The notes beneath the pieces were generated by a model. That model was not told the origin of the DNA and ran no database searches. It saw only the letters and a list, made by a program, of their open reading frames with translations. A stretch of 64,000 nucleotides of DNA from Clostridia bacterium (lineage in GTDB: Bacteria > Bacillota > Clostridia > Christensenellales > Aristaeellaceae): contig JAFVVG010000014.1 of assembly GCA_017502305.1 (NCBI GenBank), positions 118,960 through 182,959 of the forward strand. The letters are read 5' to 3'. Positions 26,474 to 37,300 of this stretch are shown one piece after another. The first letter of the stretch is position 1; each line of letters begins with the position of its first letter. The position numbers and the translations under genes were made by a program.

Positions 26474-26544
26474 CTCCCCAACAGCAGGGTGCTGTGAGAG
26501 TAGCTCTCGCGGCGCCTTTTGCCATTATGGAGGAGGCACCTATC

Positions 26545-28632
26545 ATGGCGAAGATGCACGACCTTTTCGGCAGCAACGTATTCAACGACGCAGTGATGCA
26601 GGAACGTCTGCTCAAGGAAACCTATAAAGCCCTGAAGAAAACCATCGACGACGGCCGCCGGCTCGACCCTGACCTGGCCGCCGTTGTTGCTCATGCCATG
26701 AAGGAATGGGCCGTGGAAAAGGGCGTGACCCATTATACCCACTGGTTCCAGCCCATGACCGGCATTACCGCCGAGAAGCACGATAGCTTCATCAGCCCCA
26801 AGGAAGGCGGACAGATGATTCTCACCTTCTCCGGCAAGGAGCTTGTCCGCGGAGAAAGCGACGCTTCCTCCTTCCCCTCCGGCGGTCTGCGCTCCACCTT
26901 TGAGGCCCGCGGCTATACCGCCTGGGACCCCACCTCCTATGCCTTTATCAAAAACAATGTTCTTTGCATTCCCACTGCCTTCTGTTCCTACGGCGGTGAA
27001 GCGCTGGATACAAAGACGCCTCTCCTCCGCTCCATGGAAGCCCTGAGCAAGCAGGCTGTGCGTGTGCTGAAGCTCTTTGGCCGCGACGCCACCCGTGTGG
27101 TGCCCACCGTCGGCCCCGAGCAGGAGTATTTCCTGGTGGATCAGAAGCTCTACGACAAACGTTTCGACCTGATCTTCACCGGCCGCACCCTCTTCGGCGC
27201 CAAGCCTCCCAAGGGCCAGGAGATGGACGACCACTACTTCGGCTCCGTGAAGCCCCGGATCAAGGCCTTCATGACCGAGCTGGACGAAGAACTGTGGAAG
27301 CTCGGCGTGCTGGCTAAAACCGAACACAACGAAGCCGCACCCGCCCAGCACGAAATGGCGCCCATCTTCTCCGTGGCCAGCATTGCCTGCGACCACAACC
27401 AGCTCACCATGGAAATGATGAAGAAGGTGGCCAAGAAGCATGGCTTCGTCTGCCTGCTTCATGAAAAGCCCTTCCAGGGCGTCAACGGAAGCGGCAAGCA
27501 CAACAACTGGTCCATGACCACCAACACCGGCTACAACCTTCTTGAGCCCGGCGACAGCCCCTTTGAAAGCGCACAGTTCATGCTGTTCCTTGTCAGCGTC
27601 ATCAAAGCGGTGGACGATTATCAGGACATGCTCCGTGTCTCCGTTGCCAGCGCGGGCAACGACCACCGTCTTGGCGCCAACGAAGCGCCCCCCGCCATCA
27701 TTTCAATGTTCCTGGGCGACGAGTTCAACGAGATCCTGGACGCCTTTGAGACCGGCGCGCCCTATCACAGCCGCGAGCAGAGCAACCTGACCATCGGCGT
27801 TCACGTGCTGCCCAAGTTCCCCAAGGACAACACCGACCGCAATCGCACCTCACCCTTTGCCTTCACCGGCAACAAGTTCGAGTTCCGCTCCCTGGGCGCC
27901 AACGCCTCCATTTCCGATGCCAATGTGGTGCTGAACACTGCCGTTGCCGAATCCCTCAAACAGTTTGCCGACGAACTGGAGAACGCAGACGACTTCCAGG
28001 CCACCCTGCATGACCTGATCGTCCGGGAGATTCGCAACCACAAGCGCATTCTTTTCGATGGCAATGGTTATGCCCAGTCCTGGATGGAGGAAGCCGAAAA
28101 ACGCGGTCTGTGCAACCTGCGCACCACCGTGGAAGCCCTGCCCAGGATGATCGATCCCAAGAACATCAAGCTTTTCCAGGAGCACCGGGTTTTCTCCGAG
28201 GCTGAGCTGCGCTCCCGCCTGGAGATCAAGCTGGAGGAATACACCAAGATCATCCATATCGAGGCCGAAACCGCCCTGATGATGGCCCGCCGTGAGATTC
28301 TCCCCGCCGTAATGAAATTTACCGGCGACGTGGCCCGCCAGGCCAAGGCCATCAAAGATGTTTCCCCTGTGCTTACCACCCTGCCCGAAGAAAAGCTTCT
28401 CACCAAACTCACTACCGAGTGCGGCCGGCTTTCCGACAGCATTGACGCCTTGCAGGAGGCAATCCTTGGGGCCAACCGCAACGCGGACGCTCTTGCCGCC
28501 GCCACTTATCAGCAGGATGTGGTGATCCCCGCCATGAACGCTGTCCGCGCTGCCGCCGACGAGCTGGAAACCATCGTTGGCAGGGAGTACTGGCCTTTCC
28601 CCACCTACGCCGAACTGCTGTTTAATACCTGA
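26545..28632 (+). CDS. glnN: Type III glutamine synthetase
   Basis: The 695-residue protein has the large GSIII architecture: [31 protein letters not shown] (metal glutamates), [12 protein letters not shown], the ATP/metal segment [18 protein letters not shown], and [24 protein letters not shown]. It makes glutamine from glutamate, ammonia and ATP in the cytoplasm. The ATG at 26545 follows GGAGGAGG at 26529-26536; an open frame reaching back to 26416 would start before the promoter. It is a single gene with a strong sigma-A promoter. Confidence 0.96.
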   Translation: MAKMHDLFGSNVFNDAVMQERLLKETYKALKKTIDDGRRLDPDLAAVVAHAMKEWAVEKGVTHYTHWFQPMTGITAEKHDSFISPKEGGQMILTFSGKELVRGESDASSFPSGGLRSTFEARGYTAWDPTSYAFIKNNVLCIPTAFCSYGGEALDTKTPLLRSMEALSKQAVRVLKLFGRDATRVVPTVGPEQEYFLVDQKLYDKRFDLIFTGRTLFGAKPPKGQEMDDHYFGSVKPRIKAFMTELDEELWKLGVLAKTEHNEAAPAQHEMAPIFSVASIACDHNQLTMEMMKKVAKKHGFVCLLHEKPFQGVNGSGKHNNWSMTTNTGYNLLEPGDSPFESAQFMLFLVSVIKAVDDYQDMLRVSVASAGNDHRLGANEAPPAIISMFLGDEFNEILDAFETGAPYHSREQSNLTIGVHVLPKFPKDNTDRNRTSPFAFTGNKFEFRSLGANASISDANVVLNTAVAESLKQFADELENADDFQATLHDLIVREIRNHKRILFDGNGYAQSWMEEAEKRGLCNLRTTVEALPRMIDPKNIKLFQEHRVFSEAELRSRLEIKLEEYTKIIHIEAETALMMARREILPAVMKFTGDVARQAKAIKDVSPVLTTLPEEKLLTKLTTECGRLSDSIDALQEAILGANRNADALAAATYQQDVVIPAMNAVRAAADELETIVGREYWPFPTYAELLFNT

Positions 28633-28712
28633 TCCACACAAAAAACGCTCATCCAATAGGGGTAGTGAAAAGGATGGAGTTATCCAGCACGTTACATCAT
28701 TCAAATAGCGAG

Positions 28713-28742
28713 ACCGCAAGCCTTGGCTGGCTTGCGGTTTCC
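28713..28742 (+). terminator. Intrinsic terminator downstream of glnN
   Basis: ACCGCAAGCC (28713-28722) and GGCTTGCGGT (28729-28738) form a 10-bp stem with a 6-nt loop followed by TT-CC. It lies 81 nt past the glnN stop and marks the left edge of an AT-rich stretch. Confidence 0.7.
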
Positions 28743-28806
28743 TGTGCTGCTATGATAGAATGAAAGTAATAAACTTGAAATTTCTTAAGAGAATGCGAAA
28801 GGATTT

Positions 28807-29730
28807 ATGATGTATATAGGATATGAAAACGATATGATTTGGCGGCAAATCCAAGAATATCTTCCAGTGAAAAATCGTATAGATGACAACAATGTGCCAA
28901 AAGAGGAATGGTTAGAAATCGGGAAAAATCAGATTCATATTGACCATTATATCTGCAATGATGCAAAGGGTATCGTTGTGATCTATCATGGCGTAGGCGG
29001 AAATGGCAGATTGTTATCCTTTGTTGCGGTGCCACTTCATAAAGCGGGTTATGAGGTAATATGTCCAGACTTACCTTTATATGGTCACTCCGTTTGTAGT
29101 GGAAAAATAACTTATTCTGATTGGGTTGAGTGTGGAACAGTGATTGCCGAGGAATACCGACAGGATGATAAACCGTTGTATTTATTCGGTTTGAGTGCTG
29201 GTGGTATGTTAGCATATCAGGTTTCGTGTAGATTACAAAATATCGATGGTTTAATGCTGACTTGCTTGTTAGACCAACGAATAAACAAAGTAACAAAGGA
29301 AACTGCATCAAGTAGCATGATGGCGGTTTTGGGTAAGCCATTCCTAAAAATTACACATCATATATTTGGTGGAATTAAGTTGCCGATGAAGATGGTGTGT
29401 AATATGAAAGCAATCGTAAACAATAAAGCATTGGCAGAATTGCTGATGAGTGACCCTATATCTTCCGGGACAAAGGTATCTTTAGAATTTTTGTACGGGA
29501 TGCTATATCCAAGAATTGAAATTGAAGCAAATCATTACAAAAAATGTCCGGTGTTACTTGTGCATCCTGAGAGAGATTGTTGGACAGATGTATCATTAAG
29601 TAGGTTATTTTTTGATGAGATACAATCATCAAAAGAATTGAAACTATTACAGGGTGCTGGGCATTTTCCGATCGAGGAAAAAGGATTAATGCAGCTAGAA
29701 GAGTATTGTTTAGCCTTTATGAATAGGTAA
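28807..29730 (+). CDS. Alpha/beta hydrolase in an AT-rich island
   Basis: The 307-residue protein has the alpha/beta-hydrolase plan: oxyanion region VIYHGVGGNGR, nucleophile elbow GLSAGG, acid in HPERDCWTDV and catalytic His in GAGHFP. It is a serine esterase or lipase-like enzyme of unknown substrate, without a signal peptide. Base and codon use (many ATA, TTA, AGA and GTA codons) differ sharply from all neighbours, suggesting recent transfer. AAAGGA precedes the ATG; 28810 is an alternative start. Only a weak promoter (TTGCGG-N18-TAGAAT) is seen. Confidence 0.85.
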   Translation: MMYIGYENDMIWRQIQEYLPVKNRIDDNNVPKEEWLEIGKNQIHIDHYICNDAKGIVVIYHGVGGNGRLLSFVAVPLHKAGYEVICPDLPLYGHSVCSGKITYSDWVECGTVIAEEYRQDDKPLYLFGLSAGGMLAYQVSCRLQNIDGLMLTCLLDQRINKVTKETASSSMMAVLGKPFLKITHHIFGGIKLPMKMVCNMKAIVNNKALAELLMSDPISSGTKVSLEFLYGMLYPRIEIEANHYKKCPVLLVHPERDCWTDVSLSRLFFDEIQSSKELKLLQGAGHFPIEEKGLMQLEEYCLAFMNR

Positions 29731-29793
29731 AGATATTGATAAACTTTCAGTTCGATGGTGTGATAGATTCCGATTAGTCGGGCTGGCAAATAA

Positions 29794-29893
29794 CGCCTCT
29801 CCCTCATTGGGTGAGGGCGCAATTATACGCACTGTACCAGTGCATTGCGTTTGTGGGGCGCATAAGCAAAGGAGCATCACCGGATGCTCCTTT
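29794..29893. repeat. Run of three hairpins at the right edge of the AT-rich island
   Basis: Three inverted repeats follow each other: CCCTCA/TGAGGG (29801-29817), GCACTG/CAGTGC (29829-29843) and AAAGGAGCAT/ATGCTCCTTT (29868-29893). The last is a good bidirectional terminator for the hydrolase and for the GH39 gene. The first two have no clear role and may be remnants of the event that brought in the hydrolase. Confidence 0.55.
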
Positions 29894-29896
29894 GTT
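29868..29896. terminator. Bidirectional terminator before the GH39 gene end
   Basis: AAAGGAGCAT (29868-29877) pairs with ATGCTCCTTT (29884-29893) across a 6-nt loop and is followed by GTT; a T-rich run is also present on the opposite strand. Confidence 0.7.
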
Positions 29897-29961
29897 CGTT
29901 GCAGAATAAATTGTTCCTTAACAATTCTCCCACCATGAGGATGAGCGTTTTCTTTATGCGC

Positions 29962-31476
29962 TTAGCTGTGCTTGCGATACCAATGATAGTCATAGCCAAA
30001 GTCGCTTTCCTCCGAAATGGAGGTCAATTCGAAGTGTACAACGGCGTTTTCCTTCAGGTTCAGCTTCACAGCGACCCAGCCGTCGTCAGCGTCCACGTTG
30101 GTGGACTGGCACAGTGGCTGACCGGCCTTGCGCAGGAAATCCAGCTGCGTCTTGGTCAGGGACGCAGGCTCGCCCATGTCGTGCCAGGCCTTGAGGGGAT
30201 TGCAGCACTTCTCGTCAACCGTACGGGTAAGCAGGCCCACGGTGCCCTCAGCAGGCACGTTCAGGTCGATGTTCAGCTCGCTGTGTTCCTCCCGGCAGAT
30301 GTTCCAGGCCACGCCCTCGTAGGAGCCATCCTTGCGGCGCATGAGCACCATATGGTCGTCACGGTAGACGCACTCGCCCTTCAGGTTGTTGAAGAAAGCG
30401 AAGGTCCACAGCGTGGGCTTGGGGATCAGCTGGTTGGCGATCATGCCAAAGCCGCCGTGGAAGGGCCTGGAAGGCACGCCGCCCTCTTCGAACACATCGC
30501 CGAAGGTCCAGTAAGAATACGAGGCGGCAACATCGCCAAAGCAAGCCAGTACGCCGGCGATATAGGCGGCGTTCAGGTTGGTGTCATGGATGGGGCAGAA
30601 GGGATTGTAGGAGGTGTTGAACTCGGTGATGTGCATCTCCATGCCCTTATATTCAGGGAAGCTGTCGATGATCTCCCGGGTGCCCTTCATCTCGTCGTAA
30701 AGGTCCTCCACCGTGCGCATGGTGTGATAGAGATAGCGGCCCTTATGCTCCGGGGTTTCGCCCATATAAGCGTGGCGGGTCACAAAATCGAGAGGCAGCT
30801 TCTTGTCACGGCAGAAGGTCAGGAAATCGCGGATCCAGTCAGGCGTGGTGCTGCCGCCGCACACAGCGGGGCCGCCCACGCGCATGTTGGGCAAAGCTTC
30901 CTTCACCGCCTGGGATGTCACCTCATACAGGTGCAGGTACTTCTCCTTGTCAGCATTCTCCCAGAAGCCAGGCAGGTTCGGCTCATTCCACACCTCACAG
31001 GGCCAGGTGGACACTTCCTCTTCGCCGTAGCGCTCGGCCAGGTGATGCAGCGTGGCCTTCACCAGGTTGCACCAGGCGACATCATCCTTGGGCGGGGTGG
31101 TATTGCCCTTCCAGTAGAAGATGGTCTGCTTGCCGCTGGCCAGCTTATCGGGCATAAAGCCAAGCTCCAGGAAAGGTTTGATGCCCTGCTCCTTGTAATA
31201 GTCCATCACCCGGTCCAGGTAGGTGAAGTTATAGCTCACATGCTCTTCGCCGTCCGGATAAGGGAAGCGGTTGGCCTGGTAGATCGCCATATCGTCGCAG
31301 AACAGGCCATGGCCGCGGATGTGCTTGAAGCCAGCTTCTGCCTGAGCCATCTCCAGCTGCTCCTGGTATTCCTTCTGCAGCGCCAGGCCCATGCGGCCGG
31401 TGCCCACGCAGTAGGCGGCGTTGTTGTTAAAGGTTGCCGTGTCGCCGTGCTTGATGTTGATCGTCAGGTTCTTCAT
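29962..31476 (-). CDS. Glycoside hydrolase family 39 beta-xylosidase
   Basis: The 504-residue protein matches GH39: HIRGHGLFCDDM near the N-terminus, the acid/base glutamate in EVWNEPNLPGFW and the nucleophile in HITEFNTSYNP, with a C-terminal beta-sandwich. It releases xylose from the ends of beta-1,4-xylo-oligosaccharides with retention. No signal peptide is visible, so it probably works in the cytoplasm on imported xylo-oligosaccharides. It follows the MBL gene by 14 nt and faces the GH67 alpha-glucuronidase locus, together forming a glucuronoxylan set. Confidence 0.92.
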   Translation of the reverse strand: MKNLTINIKHGDTATFNNNAAYCVGTGRMGLALQKEYQEQLEMAQAEAGFKHIRGHGLFCDDMAIYQANRFPYPDGEEHVSYNFTYLDRVMDYYKEQGIKPFLELGFMPDKLASGKQTIFYWKGNTTPPKDDVAWCNLVKATLHHLAERYGEEEVSTWPCEVWNEPNLPGFWENADKEKYLHLYEVTSQAVKEALPNMRVGGPAVCGGSTTPDWIRDFLTFCRDKKLPLDFVTRHAYMGETPEHKGRYLYHTMRTVEDLYDEMKGTREIIDSFPEYKGMEMHITEFNTSYNPFCPIHDTNLNAAYIAGVLACFGDVAASYSYWTFGDVFEEGGVPSRPFHGGFGMIANQLIPKPTLWTFAFFNNLKGECVYRDDHMVLMRRKDGSYEGVAWNICREEHSELNIDLNVPAEGTVGLLTRTVDEKCCNPLKAWHDMGEPASLTKTQLDFLRKAGQPLCQSTNVDADDGWVAVKLNLKENAVVHFELTSISEESDFGYDYHWYRKHS

Positions 31477-31490
31477 GGTGTATCATCCTT

Positions 31491-32273
31491 TCATCGCCAG
31501 GCCTTCACCCAGTCGAAAACAAAAATCTGGTTGTGGGGCAGGTTTGCCTGTCGTGTGTCCGTAGCTTCATAAGGGGTAATATCCACCGGCATGGCAGCCC
31601 TGAGCACGTCATCCGTCATGCCGTCAAGGAACGCATCCATCATGCCGCGTTCAAACAGCACCGGCTGGTGTGAGCACAGCACATGTGTGTAAGGCAGCTT
31701 CTGCAGCTTACGAACGTTGGCCAGATATTCATTTGCCCCCAATGCTGCCGGGAAAAACAGCCATGTACAGGGGTTCCAGTCATCCGCCGTGAGCAGAAGC
31801 GCTCTGTCCGGCACATAAACCACCGCGGAACCGGGCGTATGCCCCGGGCAGTGGATAACCTGCACCTTCATGCCCCCAAGATCCACCGTCTGCTCGCATA
31901 ACGGCAACGGCATGGGGATCTCCGCCGTGAGGAAATCTTCAGGCACATCCAGACCCTTTGCCTTCGCCTGCCCCAGCACACGCCGGCGGGTTTCCAAGCC
32001 GGTATAGGTCAGAAAATCCTGCTGATCTTCCGCGAACATCATCGTTTTCTCAAACCAGCGGGCGCCCAGGCAATGATCGTGATGCCCATGGGTGATGATA
32101 ACGCTCAAAGGCAGCTGCGTCAGCGTTCTGACAAAGGTGTGAACATCCTCCGTGCCATAGCCGGCGTCCACCAGCAGAGCAGAGTTTTCACCCACCAGCA
32201 GCGTCATGCAAACGCCCATCGCGTCCTTGATATGATGTACCCCAGGCAATACCTCGCGGGACTCAAAAGGCAT
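31491..32273 (-). CDS. MBL-fold metallo-hydrolase
   Basis: The 260-residue protein carries the metallo-beta-lactamase metal motif THGHHDHCLGA, HCPGHTPGSAVVYV and the later DDWNPC and CSHQPV ligands. The family includes lactonases, thiolesterases and glyoxalase-like enzymes. The substrate is unknown; cotranscription with GH39 raises the possibility of a sugar-lactone or ester substrate, which is only inference. AAGGAGG precedes the ATG at 32273. Divergent from GH67 with 147 nt between. Confidence 0.85.
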   Translation of the reverse strand: MPFESREVLPGVHHIKDAMGVCMTLLVGENSALLVDAGYGTEDVHTFVRTLTQLPLSVIITHGHHDHCLGARWFEKTMMFAEDQQDFLTYTGLETRRRVLGQAKAKGLDVPEDFLTAEIPMPLPLCEQTVDLGGMKVQVIHCPGHTPGSAVVYVPDRALLLTADDWNPCTWLFFPAALGANEYLANVRKLQKLPYTHVLCSHQPVLFERGMMDAFLDGMTDDVLRAAMPVDITPYEATDTRQANLPHNQIFVFDWVKAWR

Positions 32274-32354
32274 ACGTTTCGCCTCCTTCTCCGCACATAT
32301 TCGACACCAATCCTTCTATTCCTGTTTTTGCCTAATGAATTGCCAAATCTGCCC

Positions 32355-32383
32355 TTGTTTGAATATATGTCTGATGCTATAAT
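32355..32383 (+). promoter_or_regulatory. Promoter of the GH67 gene
   Basis: TTGTTT (32355-32360) and TATAAT (32378-32383) with 17-nt spacing, 37 nt upstream of the ATG. Confidence 0.6.
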
Positions 32384-32420
32384 TTAGCTGGAAATCTATA
32401 AATATGAAAGGAATCTGGCC

Positions 32421-34268
32421 ATGACTACCAACACCAAACGTCTTTCCTGGCTTCCTTTTTTGAAAGCGGATATTCCCGCATCCCTCACCACATCCGAGCA
32501 GATCGCTCGATTTGAGCTTGACCAGGCGCTCCCCGCGCTGGCTGCCGGCAAATCCGCTGAACTGAACGTGAGCGCCGACATGGGTGAAAGCTATACCATC
32601 GAGGCGAACGACGATGTGTACACCATCACCGGCGGCGAAAGCGGCGTGCTCTACGGTACCTACGCGCTGATCATGTGTCTGGCTGCCGGTCATCCGGTGC
32701 CCCAGGGCACGCAGCAGCCCCGCTATGCCCTGCGCATGCTGAACTGCTGGGATAACGCCGATGGCTCTATCGAGCGTGGTTATGCCGGCCGCAGCCTGTT
32801 CTTTGAGGGCGGCAAATTTGATTACGATCCCGTCCGTCTCCGTCAGCTGGGCCGTATGCTGGCCTCTGTCGGCCTGAACGTGATGTGCATCAACAACGTG
32901 AACGTCCGCTATCCCGCGGATCAGCTCATTGAATCCTGGCTGCCTCAGCTGGCGGAGCTTGCTGCCATCTACCGTCCCTTTGGCGTGAAGCTGATGGTCT
33001 CTATCGACTATTCCGCCCCCATGCGCCACGGCGTGCCCACCGCAGATCCCCTCGATCCCCAGGTGCAGGAATGGTGGAACAAGCAGGCCGAGATCGTCTA
33101 CAAGGCCGTTCCCGACCTGGCGGGCTTCCTGGTGAAGGCCGACAGCGAAGGCCGCCCCGGCCCCTTCACCTACGGCCGCAACCACGCCGAAGGCGCCAAT
33201 ATGCTGGCCCGGGCGCTGAAGCCCTTTGGCGGCAAGCTGGTGTGGCGCTGCTTCGTCTACAACTGCCGTCAGGACTGGCGTGACCGCAAGACCGACCGTC
33301 CCATGGCCGCCTATCAGCATTACGCCTACCTGGACGGTCAGTTCGAGGACAACGTGATCCTGCAGATCAAGAACGGTCCCTTCGATTTCCAGGTTCGCGA
33401 GCCTGTGTCTCCCCTGCTCTACGCCATGCCCAAGACCGACCTGGCCATCGAGTTCCAGTTGGCCCAGGAATACACCGGACAGCAGATCGACATCTTCGCC
33501 ATGCCGCCCATGTGGAGAGAAATCTTCGACGATATGCCTGCCGATAAGGTCATGTCCATCGCAGCGGTGACCAACCTGGGCCGTGACGATAACTACTGCG
33601 GCCATCCCTTTGCCGCCGTGAACCTCTTCGGCTACGGCCTGTTTGCCTGGGATCCTTCCATCCAGCCCGAGAAGATCATCCGCCTGTGGACCAAGCTCAC
33701 CTACGGCATGGATCAGCTCAGCGAGGATGCTCTGGTTTCCCTGCTGATGGGCAGCCGCCGCACCTACGAGAAATACACCGCTCCCCTTGGCCTGTGCTGG
33801 ATGGTCACCCCCAACCAGCATTACGGCCCCAACCCCAGCGGCTATGAATACCAGGCCTGGGGCACTTATCACAAGGCTGACCGCGAAGCGGTGGGCATCG
33901 ACCGTACCGCCGCCGGTACCGGCTATGTCTGCCAGTATCCCGAGGAGTTCCAGAAGCTCTACGGCAGCCTTGAAACCTGCCCGGACGAGCTGATCCTTTG
34001 GTTCCACCGCCTGCGCTACGATTACGTCATGCGCGACGGCCGGACCCTGATCCAGCGCATCTACGACGATCATTTCGAGGGTCTGGAAGAAACCAAAGCC
34101 ATGGCCGAGACGCTCAAGACGCTTCCCCTGCCTTCGCCCGACCGCGAGGAAGCGCTGGAGCGTATGAACCGCCAGCTGTTCAACGCCCGCGAATGGTGCG
34201 ATATCGTGAACAACTTCTTCCACAACTATTCCGGCATCGACGACGCCCACGGCCGCACCATTTATTAA
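32421..34268 (+). CDS. aguA: GH67 alpha-glucuronidase
   Basis: The 615-residue protein matches GH67 end to end: an N-terminal alpha/beta domain (ITGGESGVLYGTYAL), a TIM barrel with PDLAGFLVKADSEGRPGPFTYGR and DGQFEDNVILQIKNGPFDFQ, and the C-terminal helical region with GIDRTAAGTGY. It removes 4-O-methyl-glucuronic acid from the non-reducing end of aldouronic acids from glucuronoxylan. No signal peptide, consistent with an intracellular role. Start SD AAAGGA is modest. The released glucuronate could enter through UxaC, but the fructuronate branch (UxuA/UxuB) is not in this window. Confidence 0.93.
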   Translation: MTTNTKRLSWLPFLKADIPASLTTSEQIARFELDQALPALAAGKSAELNVSADMGESYTIEANDDVYTITGGESGVLYGTYALIMCLAAGHPVPQGTQQPRYALRMLNCWDNADGSIERGYAGRSLFFEGGKFDYDPVRLRQLGRMLASVGLNVMCINNVNVRYPADQLIESWLPQLAELAAIYRPFGVKLMVSIDYSAPMRHGVPTADPLDPQVQEWWNKQAEIVYKAVPDLAGFLVKADSEGRPGPFTYGRNHAEGANMLARALKPFGGKLVWRCFVYNCRQDWRDRKTDRPMAAYQHYAYLDGQFEDNVILQIKNGPFDFQVREPVSPLLYAMPKTDLAIEFQLAQEYTGQQIDIFAMPPMWREIFDDMPADKVMSIAAVTNLGRDDNYCGHPFAAVNLFGYGLFAWDPSIQPEKIIRLWTKLTYGMDQLSEDALVSLLMGSRRTYEKYTAPLGLCWMVTPNQHYGPNPSGYEYQAWGTYHKADREAVGIDRTAAGTGYVCQYPEEFQKLYGSLETCPDELILWFHRLRYDYVMRDGRTLIQRIYDDHFEGLEETKAMAETLKTLPLPSPDREEALERMNRQLFNAREWCDIVNNFFHNYSGIDDAHGRTIY

Positions 34269-34280
34269 CGCAAACATACA

Positions 34281-34318
34281 ACCGCCTGCCGACATGTACC
34301 GGCAGGCGGTTTCGTTTT
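34281..34318. terminator. Bidirectional terminator between GH67 and GH2 genes
   Basis: ACCGCCTGCCG (34281-34291) and CGGCAGGCGGT (34300-34310) form a perfect 11-bp stem with an 8-nt loop and TTCGTTTTTA after it. Confidence 0.9.
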
Positions 34319-37300
34319 TATTGTTCAAACCTGAATCCAAAGAAGTCAAACTGGCTGCCCGGCAGGAAAACAAAGCTCACGCTGCATACACCGGGAAGAA
34401 CCTCCATTTCGAAGCGCTGGCTTCGCCCGGCTTCTCCGGAGAACTGCGCCAGGGTCGTCAATGTTTCACCCTGCTCATTCTCAAAGCGGATCGTTACCGG
34501 ATTAACCGCCAGGGGTGTGGCGCCCTCCAGGATCAGCTTCGCATGCGTACACCCCGCAAAATCCATCTGCTCAAACACGAGCGACACATTGTTGCCGATG
34601 TCCACAACGCCCTCTTTCTCTCTGCGGAAGCTGTCGCCGTAAACCACGTCCGCATCCAGGCTGGAGAGCTGCTGCCACGCCCGGCTCTGCCTGGTGATAG
34701 AGAAGCCCTTCAGGTGAATCTTCACCGTCATGGAGAAGCAGATGGTCTGCACGCCTGTCAGCCGCCTGGGCAGCTTATAGGTCTCCGGCTGATAAACATT
34801 CCACCGGCTGGTTTTTTCATAAGGAAGCACCGCCAGCACCTGTCCGCCGCTCCTGGGATCTCCCAGCCACATGGTGATATCGTAATGCTTGCTGTCCAGG
34901 GCGAAAACAGGCAGCGTGATCTCATCGGAACCCACGGGGCCAAAGTCGACCTGTTCGAAACCGACCATGCTGTAACCGTCACGGCAGAAGGCAACACCCT
35001 GCTCATTGCCAGGGGTAATCTCTCCCTGGGAAATGCTGTACAAGCCGGCGCTGACGAATCCATAGGGATCCAGGTTGGGCATGCCCATTCCGCTGATGGT
35101 GATTTCCTGCTGGGAAATAACCCTCGCGTGGTCATAACCATTGCTGCAGGTAGCACGGAGATAAACCGCACCGTCGCCCTTGGCATGCACAGTCACAACG
35201 CCATCGGCCGCTTCCGCCACGGCGCAGGGCGTTTCGATCCCCTTTTCTGTGGTTATACGGTAGCTGATCGATTGCTTGTCAGCATTCTCAGGCAGACATT
35301 TCACCGCAAAGGAAACGCTTTGATTGTCGGTATTGAGTTGTTTGCTGCCCATGGGAATCAATTCAATCTTCCTGACAGGCAATTCGTTGGGCATCTCCAC
35401 ATCCTCATATGACTCGAACGAAGCAGACCCCAACCGACTGTCGGTCTGTTTCGCTTCAATCTCAAGCGTGGTCGGTTCCTTTCCAGGTGAAGACACCGTT
35501 ATCCGCACGATACCGGGCGTTTCAGGCGCGCCGATCATCGCCAGCAGCTTGCCGCTGAACAGCCTTCTGGTGGATGCCTTGTAGCCTTCCCTGTCGGTGC
35601 TGTCGCCGTTGTCGAGGCCAAGCAGCACACCGTTTTCCACCTTCACATGCACACGGTCCACAGCATTCTCCACCGGACGTCCCAGGGCATCAACCATGGA
35701 AATGGTCACGAAGGTCATGTCCCGGCCGTCCGCCAGAAGCACCTCATCTTCGGCGGAGAGCACGATCCTTGCGCTGTCTCCCGGCGTATAGCGTACATCC
35801 TCCGCCATAACCGTTCCATCTGCGTCATATGCCTTGGCCCGCAGTTCTCCCGCCTGGAAGGGCACCCTCCATATGGGCAGGCAGTTTTCGGCACTGCGCC
35901 TGTCAACATCCTTGCACCCCAGGGATATTCCGTTCAGAAACAATTCACACCGGATGCCGGTGGTCATCACCGCCACGTCAATCATCTGACCGGGATTCCA
36001 ATCCCAATGCACTCCGATATGCGCCATCGGCTCGTCCCGCCACAGGCTTCTGAACAAATACCAGTATTCCTTTGGAAAAACCGCCGTGTCCATCATGCCG
36101 AAATAGCAGTTGCGGGTATGGTAAGGCGTCGGTTCGCCGATGTAGTCGATGCCGCTCCACAAAAACTGGCCCAGGGAATAGGGCGTGTTCAGGTCATCCA
36201 CAATGCAGTGTCGCATGTCCCGTGTTCCCCAGCTGGAGGTGCTGTTTCCGAGGGACGAGCATTGCAGGTCTTCATCCGAGAGAATACCGGCGCTGGCCGG
36301 GAACTTATATATACCGCGGCTGGACAGTGCCGAGGCCGTTTCGCTGCCGTAGATCAGCCATTCAGGATGCGCCTGATGATGGGGTTCGTAGTACTTCTCG
36401 CCATAGTTATAGCCCACTACTTCCACCAGATCAGCGCATTTCTGGGCGCCTTCCCAGGGCATGAAGTTGGAGCCAATGGTCACCCTGGCATTACCCTCAG
36501 GATCATGCCTGCGCACCAGGCGGTGCAGCATGGCGGTTACCTCCTGCCCCCGGGCGTCAGCGTGCGTATCGAGGATTTCGTTGCCGATGGACCACATCAG
36601 AAGGCTGGGATGGTTTCTGTCCCTCCGCACCCAGCTTGCTACGTCCGCTTCCACATTTTCGCCGAAGAAACGGGCATAATCGTAGGTTGTTTTGGGCCTC
36701 TCCCACATATCAAAGGCCTCGTCCACCACCAGAATACCCATTTCATCGCACAGATCCATCACGTGCCTGGCCGGCGGATTGTGGGACGTACGCAGGGCAT
36801 TGACGCCCATTTCCTTCATGGCCTTCAGCTGACGATACGCCGCCTTTTTGTGGAAGGCCGCTCCCAGTGCGCCCAGGTCATGATGAAGGCACACGCCGTG
36901 AAGCTTGATGGGCTCGTCATTAAGAAACAAGCCACGATCCGCGTCGTACCGCATCGTTCTGAAGCCAATATGCTGGCGGATGGTCTGCGTACCAAGCGTG
37001 GTTTCAAGAAGATATAGTTCAGGCTTATCCACGCTCCACAGCCGCGGATTTCTTACAATCATTTCAGCAGTCGTACCATGGCTTTCAGCTATCACCTGTC
37101 CCTGATGGTCCGTCAGCCGGTGCACAGGCAATCCTGTGCCATCACCAACGACTTCCGTTGCAATGGTCACGCGCCAGACGTCCCCATCGTTTTTCACAGT
37201 CACGTAAGTGCCGTCCAGGGGCATGTAACGTTGCTCAAGTACAAAAAGATTCACATCGCGGTAGATACCGGCGCCGGAATACCAGCGGGAATTAGGACTC

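Noticed and set aside
26474..26544. Glutamine riboswitch before glnN
   Set aside because: I looked for the conserved glnA-RNA motifs and did not find them. Only two small generic hairpins are present.
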